34,218 bases of DNA from a virus, in IMG/VR virus record IMGVR_UViG_3300050821_003002, positions 1 through 34,218 of that record; one strand, given 5' to 3'. Shown here in pieces: positions 1 to 8,493 of the stretch (position 1 is the stretch's first letter; every line of letters begins with the position of its first letter). The notes under the pieces are model-generated. The model was not told where the DNA came from. It saw nothing but the letters and a program-made list of their open reading frames with translations, and did not search any database. The position numbers were made by a program, and so were the translations under genes.

Positions 1-711
1 ATTCTCATATATTCTATTTCCTTTCTTGGAATATCTTACATCAAATTTCGCTCCAAATAGACGCATAAATTGCGTTATGGCAAAATAACCATCCTTAGTA
101 TTAACTGAATCTATATTCAAAGCAAATATATTGAGCGCCCCAGGCTTCTTTAATTCTGAAGACTCATATGATCCTCCGCTATGCCATAATGTCATATTTA
201 GAGGAATTGACGGATCTATATGTTTTGGAATTTCTTCTGCTATCCATTGTTTATGAACACCTTTTGGTGCTAAAACAATAACAGCATCAATTTTTCTTTC
301 CATATATAAGATACAGAAATTGGCAATAGCCATAGCTGTCTTGCCTAATCCCATCTCTAGAAACCAAGCAAACGCTTTTCGATAAGTGCTTATGTTGAGT
401 CCTTCTATTTGATGATTTTTAAGAAATAATTTTGGACGATAATTAAACTTGATAGGTTTAATATCATCCAACATTTCTTTAATAGATTGAATTTCTCCTA
501 TTTGTTTTAGTTCTTCAGTAGAATCTTCCCATTCGATCTCAAATCCACTCTCTTTGAGAACTTTAACATTCCAAGATGACATATCGTATCTAATTGATTT
601 AGATGAATATCGTATTTTAGGTCCAGATAGACGTGACAATATTCTTAGGAATTCAAGCGGGAACGGCCCGTGAATCATTAAGTAATTTGATTCCGTAATG
701 ACTCGTATCAT
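1..711 (-). CDS. SNF2/DEAD-like helicase, N-terminal part (runs off the window)
   Basis: An open frame starts with ATG at 711 and continues past base 1, giving 237 visible residues. A Walker A motif of the SNF2 type (MGLGKT, about residues 119-125) is followed by a motif Ia-like stretch (APKGVHKQW, about 147-155). The preceding region (NYRPKLFLKNHQIEGL) fits the Q-motif area of phage SNF2-like helicases, which use ATP to move on or remodel duplex DNA. Motifs II to VI lie outside the window. GGAAAA lies just before the start, which nearly touches the stop of the upstream zinc protein. It heads the distal part of the replication operon. Confidence 0.8.
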   Translation of the reverse strand, partial: MIRVITESNYLMIHGPFPLEFLRILSRLSGPKIRYSSKSIRYDMSSWNVKVLKESGFEIEWEDSTEELKQIGEIQSIKEMLDDIKPIKFNYRPKLFLKNHQIEGLNISTYRKAFAWFLEMGLGKTAMAIANFCILYMERKIDAVIVLAPKGVHKQWIAEEIPKHIDPSIPLNMTLWHSGGSYESSELKKPGALNIFALNIDSVNTKDGYFAITQFMRLFGAKFDVRYSKKGNRIYEN

Positions 712-712
712 T

Positions 713-910
713 CTATTTTCCGATTGGAGCTAAAGTCACTTTAACTTTTCTGTGATAATATCTAGCTTTAAGTCCACCATTTCTTGGTGCTTTATATGCT
801 GGATATGTTACCATTTGTAATTTTATGCCATTAAAATGATGAGCGCAAGGACGACAATAAATACCTTGATTAGTTTTCTTCTCAACGTTACATCTTGGAC
901 ATATTTTCAT
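713..910 (-). CDS. Small two-CxxC zinc-ribbon protein
   Basis: 65 residues with CPRC at 4-7 and CRPC at about 19-22, the arrangement of a one-zinc ribbon, then a basic tail (HRKVKV). A clear AGGAGA site lies 5-6 bases before the ATG. It sits between the polymerase alpha gene and the helicase, so a DNA- or RNA-binding accessory role is plausible. No specific family is recognised. Confidence 0.7.
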   Translation of the reverse strand: MKICPRCNVEKKTNQGIYCRPCAHHFNGIKLQMVTYPAYKAPRNGGLKARYYHRKVKVTLAPIGK

Positions 911-922
911 ATCAATCTCCTA

Positions 923-3814
923 TTACGCAAATAAATCCGGGCCTTTCATTTTTGGCTGTACTTTAATTTCTAGATCAGACATTTTACCCAAATATCTAAT
1001 ATTTGAAATTAAAATCATTCTAAATCCTCTTGGGATGCGCCCACGAATTGCATATAAAGAATCACCTGCTCCAGCTATCTCTTCAATTTTCTTTCCTGAA
1101 GTTTCATAATCATATCTATCAATCTTGCACAATATCTCATCTGTATCATCATGCACAAATAGATTAAGACTCCAAGATGGACCCTCTATTCTACGTCCAT
1201 CTCTCTTTGCCAATGAATGTAGATCATTTTCATCGCGAGGCTGTATTTTCTTGACAAGCCCAAGAATTGTATATTGATCATTTAATCCTGCATAGAGATC
1301 ACATATATGTGATGGTTCTGATATAATATTGATCTTAGTTAAGTCTGGATGTATCTTATTGATAGCATCTCTAATAGGTGTCAATGAATCTATCTTAGTT
1401 GATGCAGTGTGTAACTTTGCTAAGATGGCGGGCGTTAATGGAGCGCCACCATGTTTGCGCGATTCCAATATCTTACGCACTGTAACTGGACCAACACCTT
1501 TAATATTAGTTAATGGACCGACAAGTATTTTCTTGTCATCTTCTATCTTGATATTCCATCTATCTGTAGAATGATGAATATCTAATGGTTTATATTTAAT
1601 ACCTTCCATATCTAACTCACGCAAGAGCCGCAACTGCTTCATGGGTTCATATTCATTATCTAATGTTGCAGCAGCAAATTCTACTGGATGATATGCTTTA
1701 AGCCAGCAACACCAATATGTAATAAGTGAATAGCTAAGTGCATGGCTAAGATTAAACGACCAAGCACCCATTTGAATTAGTTCTGCCCAAATAGTATCTA
1801 TCGTCTTTTCATCCAAACCATTCTCAAGTGCGCCTTTTTTAAAAGGCTCACCTAACGTCTTCATTTCTTCTACACCCAAAGATTTGGACATAGCCTTTCT
1901 GATCTTAGTAACGCCACGAAAATCCATTTTACCAACATCGCGGCAAATACTCATAACCTGCTCTTGATAAACTACTTCTCCATATGTAACTTCTAAATAT
2001 GGCTTTAGCATCGGATGATGATATGTAGCTGGCTCTGTACCCATTCTCTTTCTAGTCCAACGAACTGCCCCACCAGCAGCAACTGGACCTGGGCGCGACA
2101 GAGAAGTAATAGCTACAAGATCACCTAATCTATCTGTATGAATAGATTGGAACAAAATCTGTAAGCTCTTGCCATTAGCTTGGAATATACCAGAGAATTG
2201 CTTCTTATTGAGAACGTCGAACGCCTTTTGATCATCTAAGGGGAGCGCCTCAAGAAAGCCGTTCTTTGGCTCTTGCCCTATTAATTCCAAGGCACGTTCA
2301 AATACAGATAACTGGGATAAGCCCAAAATATCAATTTTAAGAATATTGAGGATTTCAGCATCATATTTGTCTGCCATAATTGCTCCAGTACGAGCATCAA
2401 TAGCAACATAATCGAGGACTTCGCCGCTAGTGATGGCAATTCCAGCAGCGTGCTGACCAGCATTAGTAGCATGATCTTCAACTTCAAATACCGCAGAAAT
2501 TTCTGGATATTCCGTGAGTAGTTTCCTTCCGATTTCTGTGTCATAGAAGGTCTCCTCAAATGATTGTAGCGCACGAGAATCTTTTGATGATCGCTCTATA
2601 AGCGTATCAGCCACTTTGTCACACAGCCACTTTGGTATACCTAAAGATTGTCCAGCTTTATTAAGAATTGATCTTGGTTTATAGCTCATTACTGAGCCTA
2701 GCCGCGCCACATGCTCTACACCATATTTGTCTTTAATATAGTCAAATACCAGATGACGTTTAACGTCGCTAAAGTCAAGATCAATGTCAGGAAGATCAGC
2801 CCTCGTGACGTCAATAAATCTTTCGAAAAGTAAGCCAAATTTAATAGGATTGACATTTGTAATGCCACAAAGATAACAGAGCAAAGAGCCGGAGGATGAT
2901 CCACGTCCTGGTCCTACTATCATGTGTTGCTTGGCATAACTTACTAAATCTGCAACTATGAAAAAGTAGTCTTGGAAGTTCTTTTCATGAATTAAATCTA
3001 ATTCATGTTCTAATCGCTTTGCATAAATTGGATCATTTAAATTGATACCTAATTTTGCTGCGCCATCTTCACACATTCTCGTTAATGAGAATTCTTGTTT
3101 AGGTCTAAAAATATCAGCCTTAAGCAATTTGGCATTGCATACGTCCAATGCAAAGTCTCTATTGACAATAGCCATTTGGGCATCTTTATCTGTTACCACA
3201 TATGGGAGCGCAGCACGCCATTCTTCGTCTGTTAAGATGTGCTGTGGGAACAGAGATGTCTCAGCATCTTTATATAACAATGTATGATAAGCATATTTAT
3301 CTTCAACATAGGTAAATACATTATCAGACGAAGCGATGAACTTATATCCTTTTTCTTTCGCCATTCTAAATAAGCCAATTGGCATTGACGGTGATAAGGC
3401 GATGTAGAAATCGTTATTTTCATGTATCTCTTCAATAAGAACTTTGTTATCTGCGATCTTGATAACATCAGTTGCATTCATCGCCTCCTCATAAGATAAG
3501 ACTGGATAATATCCAGACTTAGATGTAGCTTTGAGAACTAATTCATTAATTGTTCTCAATTTTTCAATCGCAAAGAATGTCCAGTAAGACACCGGAGGTC
3601 TTTTCTGGCCTAGAATTGGTGTCACTCCAAGCTCTACACCAAACACAGGTTTTACTTTAACTTCATCACATAGTTTTTCCCATTCAGTAAATGAAAATGT
3701 CGATAATCTATCACTAATAGGACAGGCTAACCAATTTAATTGAAGTACACGATTATGTACGTCAGCTATTTTTCCGTATGCGTGACGGAAACTATATTCA
3801 CTTTTGATTCTCAC
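923..3814 (-). CDS. dnaE: DNA polymerase III alpha subunit (DnaE type)
   Basis: Replicative C-family polymerase. Counting from an upstream ATG at 3844, GPGRGSSSGS lies at about 311-320. The catalytic pair is in LPDIDLDF (D353, D355), the third aspartate in KIDILGL (D505), with a HAAGI motif near 465 and a C-terminal OB-like region after about 860. It has about 963 residues against about 1160 in E. coli. I prefer the GTG start at 3814: it overlaps the preceding stop as GTGA and has an AGGA site 8 bases upstream, while the ATG at 3844 has poor upstream sequence and a 34-base overlap. The PHP domain is degenerate: the HxH metal motif reads RIK, so PHP nuclease activity is probably lost. A separate exonuclease lies two genes upstream. 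The protein ends GPDLFA, a possible clamp-binding tail. Confidence 0.95.
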   Translation of the reverse strand: MRIKSEYSFRHAYGKIADVHNRVLQLNWLACPISDRLSTFSFTEWEKLCDEVKVKPVFGVELGVTPILGQKRPPVSYWTFFAIEKLRTINELVLKATSKSGYYPVLSYEEAMNATDVIKIADNKVLIEEIHENNDFYIALSPSMPIGLFRMAKEKGYKFIASSDNVFTYVEDKYAYHTLLYKDAETSLFPQHILTDEEWRAALPYVVTDKDAQMAIVNRDFALDVCNAKLLKADIFRPKQEFSLTRMCEDGAAKLGINLNDPIYAKRLEHELDLIHEKNFQDYFFIVADLVSYAKQHMIVGPGRGSSSGSLLCYLCGITNVNPIKFGLLFERFIDVTRADLPDIDLDFSDVKRHLVFDYIKDKYGVEHVARLGSVMSYKPRSILNKAGQSLGIPKWLCDKVADTLIERSSKDSRALQSFEETFYDTEIGRKLLTEYPEISAVFEVEDHATNAGQHAAGIAITSGEVLDYVAIDARTGAIMADKYDAEILNILKIDILGLSQLSVFERALELIGQEPKNGFLEALPLDDQKAFDVLNKKQFSGIFQANGKSLQILFQSIHTDRLGDLVAITSLSRPGPVAAGGAVRWTRKRMGTEPATYHHPMLKPYLEVTYGEVVYQEQVMSICRDVGKMDFRGVTKIRKAMSKSLGVEEMKTLGEPFKKGALENGLDEKTIDTIWAELIQMGAWSFNLSHALSYSLITYWCCWLKAYHPVEFAAATLDNEYEPMKQLRLLRELDMEGIKYKPLDIHHSTDRWNIKIEDDKKILVGPLTNIKGVGPVTVRKILESRKHGGAPLTPAILAKLHTASTKIDSLTPIRDAINKIHPDLTKINIISEPSHICDLYAGLNDQYTILGLVKKIQPRDENDLHSLAKRDGRRIEGPSWSLNLFVHDDTDEILCKIDRYDYETSGKKIEEIAGAGDSLYAIRGRIPRGFRMILISNIRYLGKMSDLEIKVQPKMKGPDLFA

Positions 3815-4077
3815 TTGTCTAGTCCTGCGCCATGTCTCTCGCATATTTTCATCATTAAAAACATTAAAGCATGTGTTGGATCTGGTATTAAATTATCTTT
3901 ATTGAACATTCCAAATGCAACCCTACATGCTACTGAGAGACGCTCATTATTGCCACCACGTTTATCATTATAATTCTTCATAGCATGATCAAGCATCTTA
4001 TATGCTTCTTCCCAATTTTCTGGGACATCTATCTCACGTTTATTGTATCTGGATATATAATATATTACTTCTTTCAT
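3811..4077 (-). CDS. Hypothetical protein between exonuclease and polymerase
   Basis: 88 residues, mostly helical in appearance, with no motif I recognise. Its ATG overlaps the exonuclease stop by 4 bases (ATGA), and its stop overlaps the GTG start of polymerase alpha in the same way. The exonuclease, this protein and the polymerase are therefore probably translationally coupled. A role as a small polymerase accessory factor is suggested only by this position. Confidence 0.7.
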   Translation of the reverse strand: MKEVIYYISRYNKREIDVPENWEEAYKMLDHAMKNYNDKRGGNNERLSVACRVAFGMFNKDNLIPDPTHALMFLMMKICERHGAGLDK

Positions 4078-4607
4078 AGTTGACCTCTTTTATATAATTC
4101 AATTGCACATTTAATAGTCATTTGAACGTCCACATCCGCTTGATGCGCCCCAGTAAACTCTGCTCCAAACAACTCTATATGTAGGTTTTTAAGACTCAAA
4201 CGATAGCCTTTTAGATATATAGTATTGGCTACTAAATCTTGTACTGGTGGCCATTTTATAACTCTGTTATATCGTTGGCATTCTAGTCTTATCATATTCA
4301 TATCGAAATCAATATTCTGTCCTATGATTAAACTTGCCGCTTGCAAGTTATGAATTATTTCATCTATGTAATCTTTAATAGGTGGCGCCTCAGAAACAGA
4401 ATCATTAGTAAATCCAGTTATCTTTGTTATCTCTTCAGATATAGACTTAATTGGTTTAAACACTTTATAATATTTATCAAATAATTCTTCTGTTTGAAGA
4501 TCGACAGACTGGATCGCAATAGATATGATCTCTGGCTGAGTATCCAGTCTGCGGGCTGGGTTAATGATCAACCCAGTTGTTTCTGTATCAAAAATTGTAG
4601 CTTTCAT
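4074..4607 (-). CDS. DEDDh 3'-5' exonuclease (epsilon/DnaQ-like proofreader)
   Basis: 177 residues with all three exonuclease motifs: ExoI FDTETTG (D7, E9), ExoII QNIDFD (D102) and ExoIII HQADVD (H155, D160), the DEDDh form found in the polymerase III epsilon subunit. It hydrolyses 3' ends of DNA and, beside a DnaE polymerase, most likely proofreads. No epsilon-type C-terminal clamp motif is obvious. It is coupled by 4-base overlaps to the genes on both sides. Confidence 0.93.
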   Translation of the reverse strand: MKATIFDTETTGLIINPARRLDTQPEIISIAIQSVDLQTEELFDKYYKVFKPIKSISEEITKITGFTNDSVSEAPPIKDYIDEIIHNLQAASLIIGQNIDFDMNMIRLECQRYNRVIKWPPVQDLVANTIYLKGYRLSLKNLHIELFGAEFTGAHQADVDVQMTIKCAIELYKRGQL

Positions 4608-4891
4608 TTGTCGAGTTTAAAAACCTCTTGTATTGGCCTTTGATGTTCATCATGCAATCTTTTAGGTCTAGGAGGTGGTTCTACCATAAATTGTCTCATA
4701 ATCCATCTGTGCATAGTTGTGTTCTCTTCAGTAGCTTTTTCTAGCCAATATTCGATAATTACCGCTGGGCAACGACCATATTCTGATGTTTTCTTCCTCA
4801 TTTTTTCTAATTCATCAACTGTTTGTTTAAATGACATATCTTTAATATCAAGAATAAGTTTCGCTCGTTTTATTTGATTTTTTGTTGCCAT
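4604..4891 (-). CDS. Hypothetical protein
   Basis: 95 residues, lysine rich at the N terminus, with a proline/arginine stretch (EPPPRPKRL) near residue 73. No family is recognised. It overlaps the exonuclease start by 4 bases, so it is translated in the same unit. Confidence 0.65.
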   Translation of the reverse strand: MATKNQIKRAKLILDIKDMSFKQTVDELEKMRKKTSEYGRCPAVIIEYWLEKATEENTTMHRWIMRQFMVEPPPRPKRLHDEHQRPIQEVFKLDK

Positions 4892-4896
4892 AGCTG

Positions 4897-5181
4897 CTAC
4901 TCCTTTGGATCGAACACTGCCAGTCTTAACGCGTAACCTGCCAAATCTATCAAACTATCTTTGTTACCTTTTTTTGAATATCTACTTAGTTTATCTATGA
5001 TATATATTAGAAATTTGATCCTAACTGCTGCCTCAAATGAGTTAACATGTATTCCTTCTGGAAATAAAACCATCAATATTTGAGCAGTTTTATGTTCATT
5101 ACTTCCATATTCCTTGTCGCGCTGCTCCATAGTTGCTATTAATTGATGAGCAAGTTTTATGGCATCGTCTGTTTCTGTCAC
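4897..5181 (-). CDS. DUF6378-like phage protein (possible nucleotide-metabolism helper)
   Basis: 94 residues. RDKEYGSNEHKTAQI near the start and KLSRYSKK...DSLIDLAGYALRL near the end match the pattern I remember for the phage DUF6378 family: R-EYG-, then K-RY-, then D---D-AGY-. That helical fold is related to MazG-type or nucleotide-modification-associated domains. The biochemical role is unknown. It overlaps the homing-endonuclease-like gene by 4 bases. Confidence 0.6.
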   Translation of the reverse strand: MTETDDAIKLAHQLIATMEQRDKEYGSNEHKTAQILMVLFPEGIHVNSFEAAVRIKFLIYIIDKLSRYSKKGNKDSLIDLAGYALRLAVFDPKE

Positions 5182-5573
5182 GATCTTACAATCCTAGATA
5201 TGGTTGTTTCATCTACATTAAACATTTCTGACAATTTTCCATAACCATAACCACAATCATATAATGTTTTAATTTGTTTATTTCTTTCAGGTTTATTTAT
5301 TCTGCTGTTATTATTCTGTTCAATATATGTTGCCCATTTACAATTCCAAGAATAGTAGCCTTCATTATTATCTATTCGCTCTAATGTATATTTTGGCCCT
5401 GGTTTTGGCCCCATATCTTTCATAAACTCTGCAAAAGAGTTTGCCCATCTATCAGACACATCAATTCCGCGACCACCATATTGTTCGTATTGCACGTCAT
5501 TTGGATTTAGGCATCTTTGCTTCATAGATTGCCATGCTTGATATTCCGATTTGTGTTCAGATTTGAGAGTCAT
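5178..5573 (-). CDS. HNH-like/AP2-like homing-endonuclease family protein with C-terminal HTH
   Basis: 131 residues. The segment EYQAWQSMKQRCLNPNDVQY, then YGGRGIDVSDRW, LERIDNNEGY and NCKWAT, is the signature of a very common group of free-standing phage and intron endonuclease-like proteins. The last 30 residues (YGKLSEMFNVDETTISRIV) form a helix-turn-helix. Such genes are often selfish insertions. Here it fits precisely between its neighbours with 4-base overlaps on both sides, so it may be domesticated. Confidence 0.75.
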   Translation of the reverse strand: MTLKSEHKSEYQAWQSMKQRCLNPNDVQYEQYGGRGIDVSDRWANSFAEFMKDMGPKPGPKYTLERIDNNEGYYSWNCKWATYIEQNNNSRINKPERNKQIKTLYDCGYGYGKLSEMFNVDETTISRIVRS

Positions 5574-6019
5574 TGCGCGAATAAATCCTTTGGTCTTATA
5601 TTACGTATCTGCAAAGTAGGTATTCCCAATTTGTAAAACTCTAATATTGATTCTTCATTATCATCAATTATAAAATGAATTGTATGAAATATGCCTTTGA
5701 AATGATCTTTAATCAATCTAATCTTTAATTCACTATTCTTGGTATAATCCTCGTCTGGGCGCATCAATACAGTATCGATATCAATTTTGTTTCGCACTAA
5801 CCAACTAACTGTTAGCGTTCTAAATTTTTCTGGTCTTCCAGTAAATCCTATGATTTCGTACCCTGAGGCGCTCAGATTGTTAATCAAATTCGCTACGTTT
5901 TTAAATGGTTTATCATATTTTCCATTCTCGTAATACTCATCCCAAGGCACAGTACCAATCATACTGTCACGCCAAAAAGCGTCAGCTACAGTATGATCAA
6001 TATCGATCACTACAATCAT
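5570..6019 (-). CDS. HAD-superfamily phosphatase (polynucleotide 3'-phosphatase/5'-nucleotidase-like)
   Basis: 149 residues. HAD motif I is DIDHT (D6, D8), motif II TGRPE (from T60), and a later IDDNEES supplies the acidic motif. The D-x-D-x-T / TGR pattern is typical of phage phosphatases related to the 3'-phosphatase domain of polynucleotide kinase and of nucleotidases. No kinase domain is present. The protein ends PKDLFAQ, sharing the DLF tail of the polymerase and ligase, so it may be brought to replication or repair sites rather than acting on free nucleotides. Confidence 0.8.
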   Translation of the reverse strand: MIVVIDIDHTVADAFWRDSMIGTVPWDEYYENGKYDKPFKNVANLINNLSASGYEIIGFTGRPEKFRTLTVSWLVRNKIDIDTVLMRPDEDYTKNSELKIRLIKDHFKGIFHTIHFIIDDNEESILEFYKLGIPTLQIRNIRPKDLFAQ

Positions 6020-6750
6020 TACAAATCCTTTATTACAATGTCAAGTTTCTTTACCATATTTATTTTCTCTTCAGAAGAGAGATTTGGATTTTCATAGATC
6101 ATATCTTGTAAATCTATACGTGCTTTTAATGGATCATTTTTAACAAATAAATATATCCAAGGATATACTTTCTCAACTTCCATAATCATTTGATTAATAA
6201 CACGATGGTATTCATCTTGAACACGAGCACTTGAGCGTTTCCTAATAAGATTAATCCAGTTACGCATATTGATAGACATGTTAATATTTGTAAGAATGTT
6301 AGTTGGCAAGACACCTCTGGCATCTTCTGTTCTAACTCCATCATCTATCATTATCTTATAATTGGCAGCAATAGTTTCCATTGTAGCTTTATATGTTCCA
6401 TTATCTAAAACAGATGGACCTGTATCATATTTAAAATCTGTCATATCAACAATACGCATAGCTTGCTGCGCATATGAGGCCGTTCTGGTGCGCACCAATT
6501 GATGTGTGAATGCTCTCGTAACCTCCTCAATTAGGAAGGTTAGATGAACAAATTCCCAAGAAGATGGTAACGTATTTGCCATCTCTTTAAGCTCTTTAAG
6601 GATTTCATAATCGTCTCTTTTGGCTACTTCCTCTAAAAGGCCAGGAGTCATCTTTAAACGAGTTGATCTTGTGTAAACTAGAATATTGGCAGCGTAACGC
6701 GAAGGATCAAGATTACCTTTGCCAGTGTAGTCTATAAGAGTTACCCGCAT
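6019..6750 (-). CDS. thyX: Flavin-dependent thymidylate synthase ThyX
   Basis: Makes dTMP from dUMP using methylene-tetrahydrofolate, FAD and NADPH. The ThyX core is present as FVHLTFLIEEVTRAFTHQLV followed by RTRTASYAQQAMR (residues 87-99 from the ATG at 6750). The family motif is RHRx7S; here His is Thr and the motif Ser is Ala97, an uncommon state at the dUMP site. The ATG at 6750 has AGGAG 5 bases upstream; an in-frame GTG at 6756 is less likely. The start lies inside the end of the FAD-enzyme gene, so the two are coupled. Length (243 aa) is normal. Confidence 0.9.
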   Translation of the reverse strand: MRVTLIDYTGKGNLDPSRYAANILVYTRSTRLKMTPGLLEEVAKRDDYEILKELKEMANTLPSSWEFVHLTFLIEEVTRAFTHQLVRTRTASYAQQAMRIVDMTDFKYDTGPSVLDNGTYKATMETIAANYKIMIDDGVRTEDARGVLPTNILTNINMSINMRNWINLIRKRSSARVQDEYHRVINQMIMEVEKVYPWIYLFVKNDPLKARIDLQDMIYENPNLSSEEKINMVKKLDIVIKDL

Positions 6751-7616
6751 ATCCACTCCTCGATTTTTTTGATATCTTGTACTAAATCATCAAGCAATAG
6801 TTTTGGTCTCCAAGTTGCGTAGCGCCCCAAAGAATAAATGTTGTAATTGACAGTCGCCCATCGTTGAAAGTTCTTTCGTACAGACTCAGATACTTCTGTT
6901 ATTTTGAAATATTGTTGTTTCTTAAATTCACTATCAAGTATTACGGCATCATATAATCCAAGTCTAAAATAAACTTCTGCCATATTATTTATTTCTGGTA
7001 TTTCTGTCATACCAGGGAACTCTATGATTAATTGATCTCCAGTAATAGTGGCACGGCTATAAGGCACATTTGGATTAGGAAATAGAACTGAAACAAATGC
7101 ATCGCAATCAACTATTGAACCAGAAAAAACTATTCCTGGTTTATTTTCAAATTTAACAGGATTATTATAATTCAATAATCTCATTAATTCTGGCATAGGT
7201 ATAGTGCTTATCATAGGAGTAGCCAATTTACCCTCAGCAAAAATAACATTTTTATCATATAAAATATCAGCATCTTGTGCCATAGCTTTTATAAAATAAG
7301 ATGGTGCAATATACCGTTCTGCATGAGTAGTTCCAGCAATAATTGATCTATCAGATAGATATTTACCAGTACATTTCTCTGAATATGATAAACTATCAGC
7401 CACAATATTATTATATGGAACATAAGTCTTTAGCATATCAACCTTACGAAATGGTATTCCTAAAATATTGCCTATCTCAGGACTTCTGAAGCGCAAGACG
7501 GCATGATGATTATTAGGTAATGATGGTTGTTTTTCAACCACAGTTACTTTGTGGCGCCTCAACATATGCGCTGCTAGAAGCCCAGCCATACCAGCACCTA
7601 CAATATTGATATGCAT
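6741..7616 (-). CDS. FAD/NAD(P)-binding oxidoreductase
   Basis: 291 residues with an N-terminal Rossmann motif GAGMAG (7-12), a following acidic VVEKQ strand end, and a C-terminal SLGRYATWRPKLLLDD segment like the FAD-contacting end of amine-oxidase or UDP-galactopyranose-mutase-type flavoproteins. The substrate is unknown. It overlaps the flavin-dependent ThyX by 10 bases, so a link to thymidylate or pyrimidine redox chemistry is tempting, but only context supports it. AGGATC precedes the ATG. Confidence 0.8.
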   Translation of the reverse strand: MHINIVGAGMAGLLAAHMLRRHKVTVVEKQPSLPNNHHAVLRFRSPEIGNILGIPFRKVDMLKTYVPYNNIVADSLSYSEKCTGKYLSDRSIIAGTTHAERYIAPSYFIKAMAQDADILYDKNVIFAEGKLATPMISTIPMPELMRLLNYNNPVKFENKPGIVFSGSIVDCDAFVSVLFPNPNVPYSRATITGDQLIIEFPGMTEIPEINNMAEVYFRLGLYDAVILDSEFKKQQYFKITEVSESVRKNFQRWATVNYNIYSLGRYATWRPKLLLDDLVQDIKKIEEWICG

Positions 7617-7625
7617 AGGTTGATC

Positions 7626-8180
7626 CTATTTTGGTTTAATAATAGCTTTTTTGAAGAAACGAAAACCCATCTTATCAAAAGGCGGGATGATATTCTTCCT
7701 TAGTTTCTCACGAAGAAACGCTTTAAATGTGCTCGTGTGAATACTCTCAAACTCGTCGAAGTGTATTTGATTTTCTTCTAGTAGTTTGCGCAGAGCCATT
7801 GCATACGAGTGTTGACCTCTGGTATAATCTATTTCGAAATGTCTTTTAATTATTTCTTGACCGTCATTCTCTGCCACCCATTGGATCGCATATTCCCTTT
7901 TTTCTTCACCTTTAGCTAAACTGCCCTGTATAACATCATCTATACTGATCTTACCGCCTCCAGTCATAGTAAATTCTTCGGAGCCAGCAGCCATCATAGC
8001 TCTAGGCAAATCTACTTCCTCAATTTGAGCAAGCTCTCTACTTAATACTTTCAATTGCCCTTCAAGCATTTCAATCTCAGCTTGAAGCTCTAGGGCTTTA
8101 CTCGCCCATTTAGATATGGATGATAGCTGCTCCTGTGATGGCGCAACAAATCCAAAAAGATCTCTAGGATCATCATTCAT
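7626..8180 (-). CDS. Conserved phage protein of the replication region, coiled-coil N terminus
   Basis: 184 residues. A heptad-like stretch at about 28-55 (ALELQAEIEMLEGQLKVLSR) is followed by a motif I remember from a widespread phage family of unknown function: EVDLPRAM, then F-M-GGGKISI, VQGSL-like and KRHFEIDY. The N terminus reads PRDLFGF, another copy of the DLF peptide seen at the ends of replication proteins here. It lies two genes after the SSB-like protein. A replication accessory role is inferred. Confidence 0.7.
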   Translation of the reverse strand: MNDDPRDLFGFVAPSQEQLSSISKWASKALELQAEIEMLEGQLKVLSRELAQIEEVDLPRAMMAAGSEEFTMTGGGKISIDDVIQGSLAKGEEKREYAIQWVAENDGQEIIKRHFEIDYTRGQHSYAMALRKLLEENQIHFDEFESIHTSTFKAFLREKLRKNIIPPFDKMGFRFFKKAIIKPK

Positions 8181-8431
8181 TATTTTTTCTCTAAGATAGG
8201 AGTAGCAGTGATCACACGTATTTCATCTTCTTCTTCTTGAGTTATATTTGGCATTTGTTTGATCCAAGAACAAACAGCACAGCGAGTTCTTGTATCATCT
8301 GCCCAAGTAAAAACATGGGCATGACAATCTACACAATCAAATTCTTTATAGTCCATTGATTCACCTGTTTTATACCAATGATCTCTCTGTTTAAGAGATG
8401 GCGCGTCATAAAGCATCCTCGGGTACTTCAT
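8180..8431 (-). CDS. Small zinc-ribbon protein
   Basis: 83 residues from the ATG at 8431, which has AAAGG 8 bases upstream. An in-frame ATG at 8458 would add nine residues but has no visible ribosome binding site. Two Cys pairs (CVDC...CAVC) with about 18 residues between them make a zinc ribbon. Its stop overlaps the next start as TAATG. Confidence 0.7.
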   Translation of the reverse strand: MKYPRMLYDAPSLKQRDHWYKTGESMDYKEFDCVDCHAHVFTWADDTRTRCAVCSWIKQMPNITQEEEDEIRVITATPILEKK

Positions 8432-8493
8432 AAAATTAACCTTTCGAGGTAAGGCCATTCACATGCGTTCTGTACGCACGTCGCGCCAATATC

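Noticed and set aside
3812-3844. ATG at 3844 as the polymerase alpha start
   Set aside because: No ribosome binding site and a 34-base overlap; the GTG at 3814 has AGGA at the right distance, makes a GTGA overlap and begins at the conserved PHP region.
5178-5573. An intron or intein linked to the homing-endonuclease-like gene
   Set aside because: Neighbouring genes are intact, with precise 4-base overlaps and no split domains.
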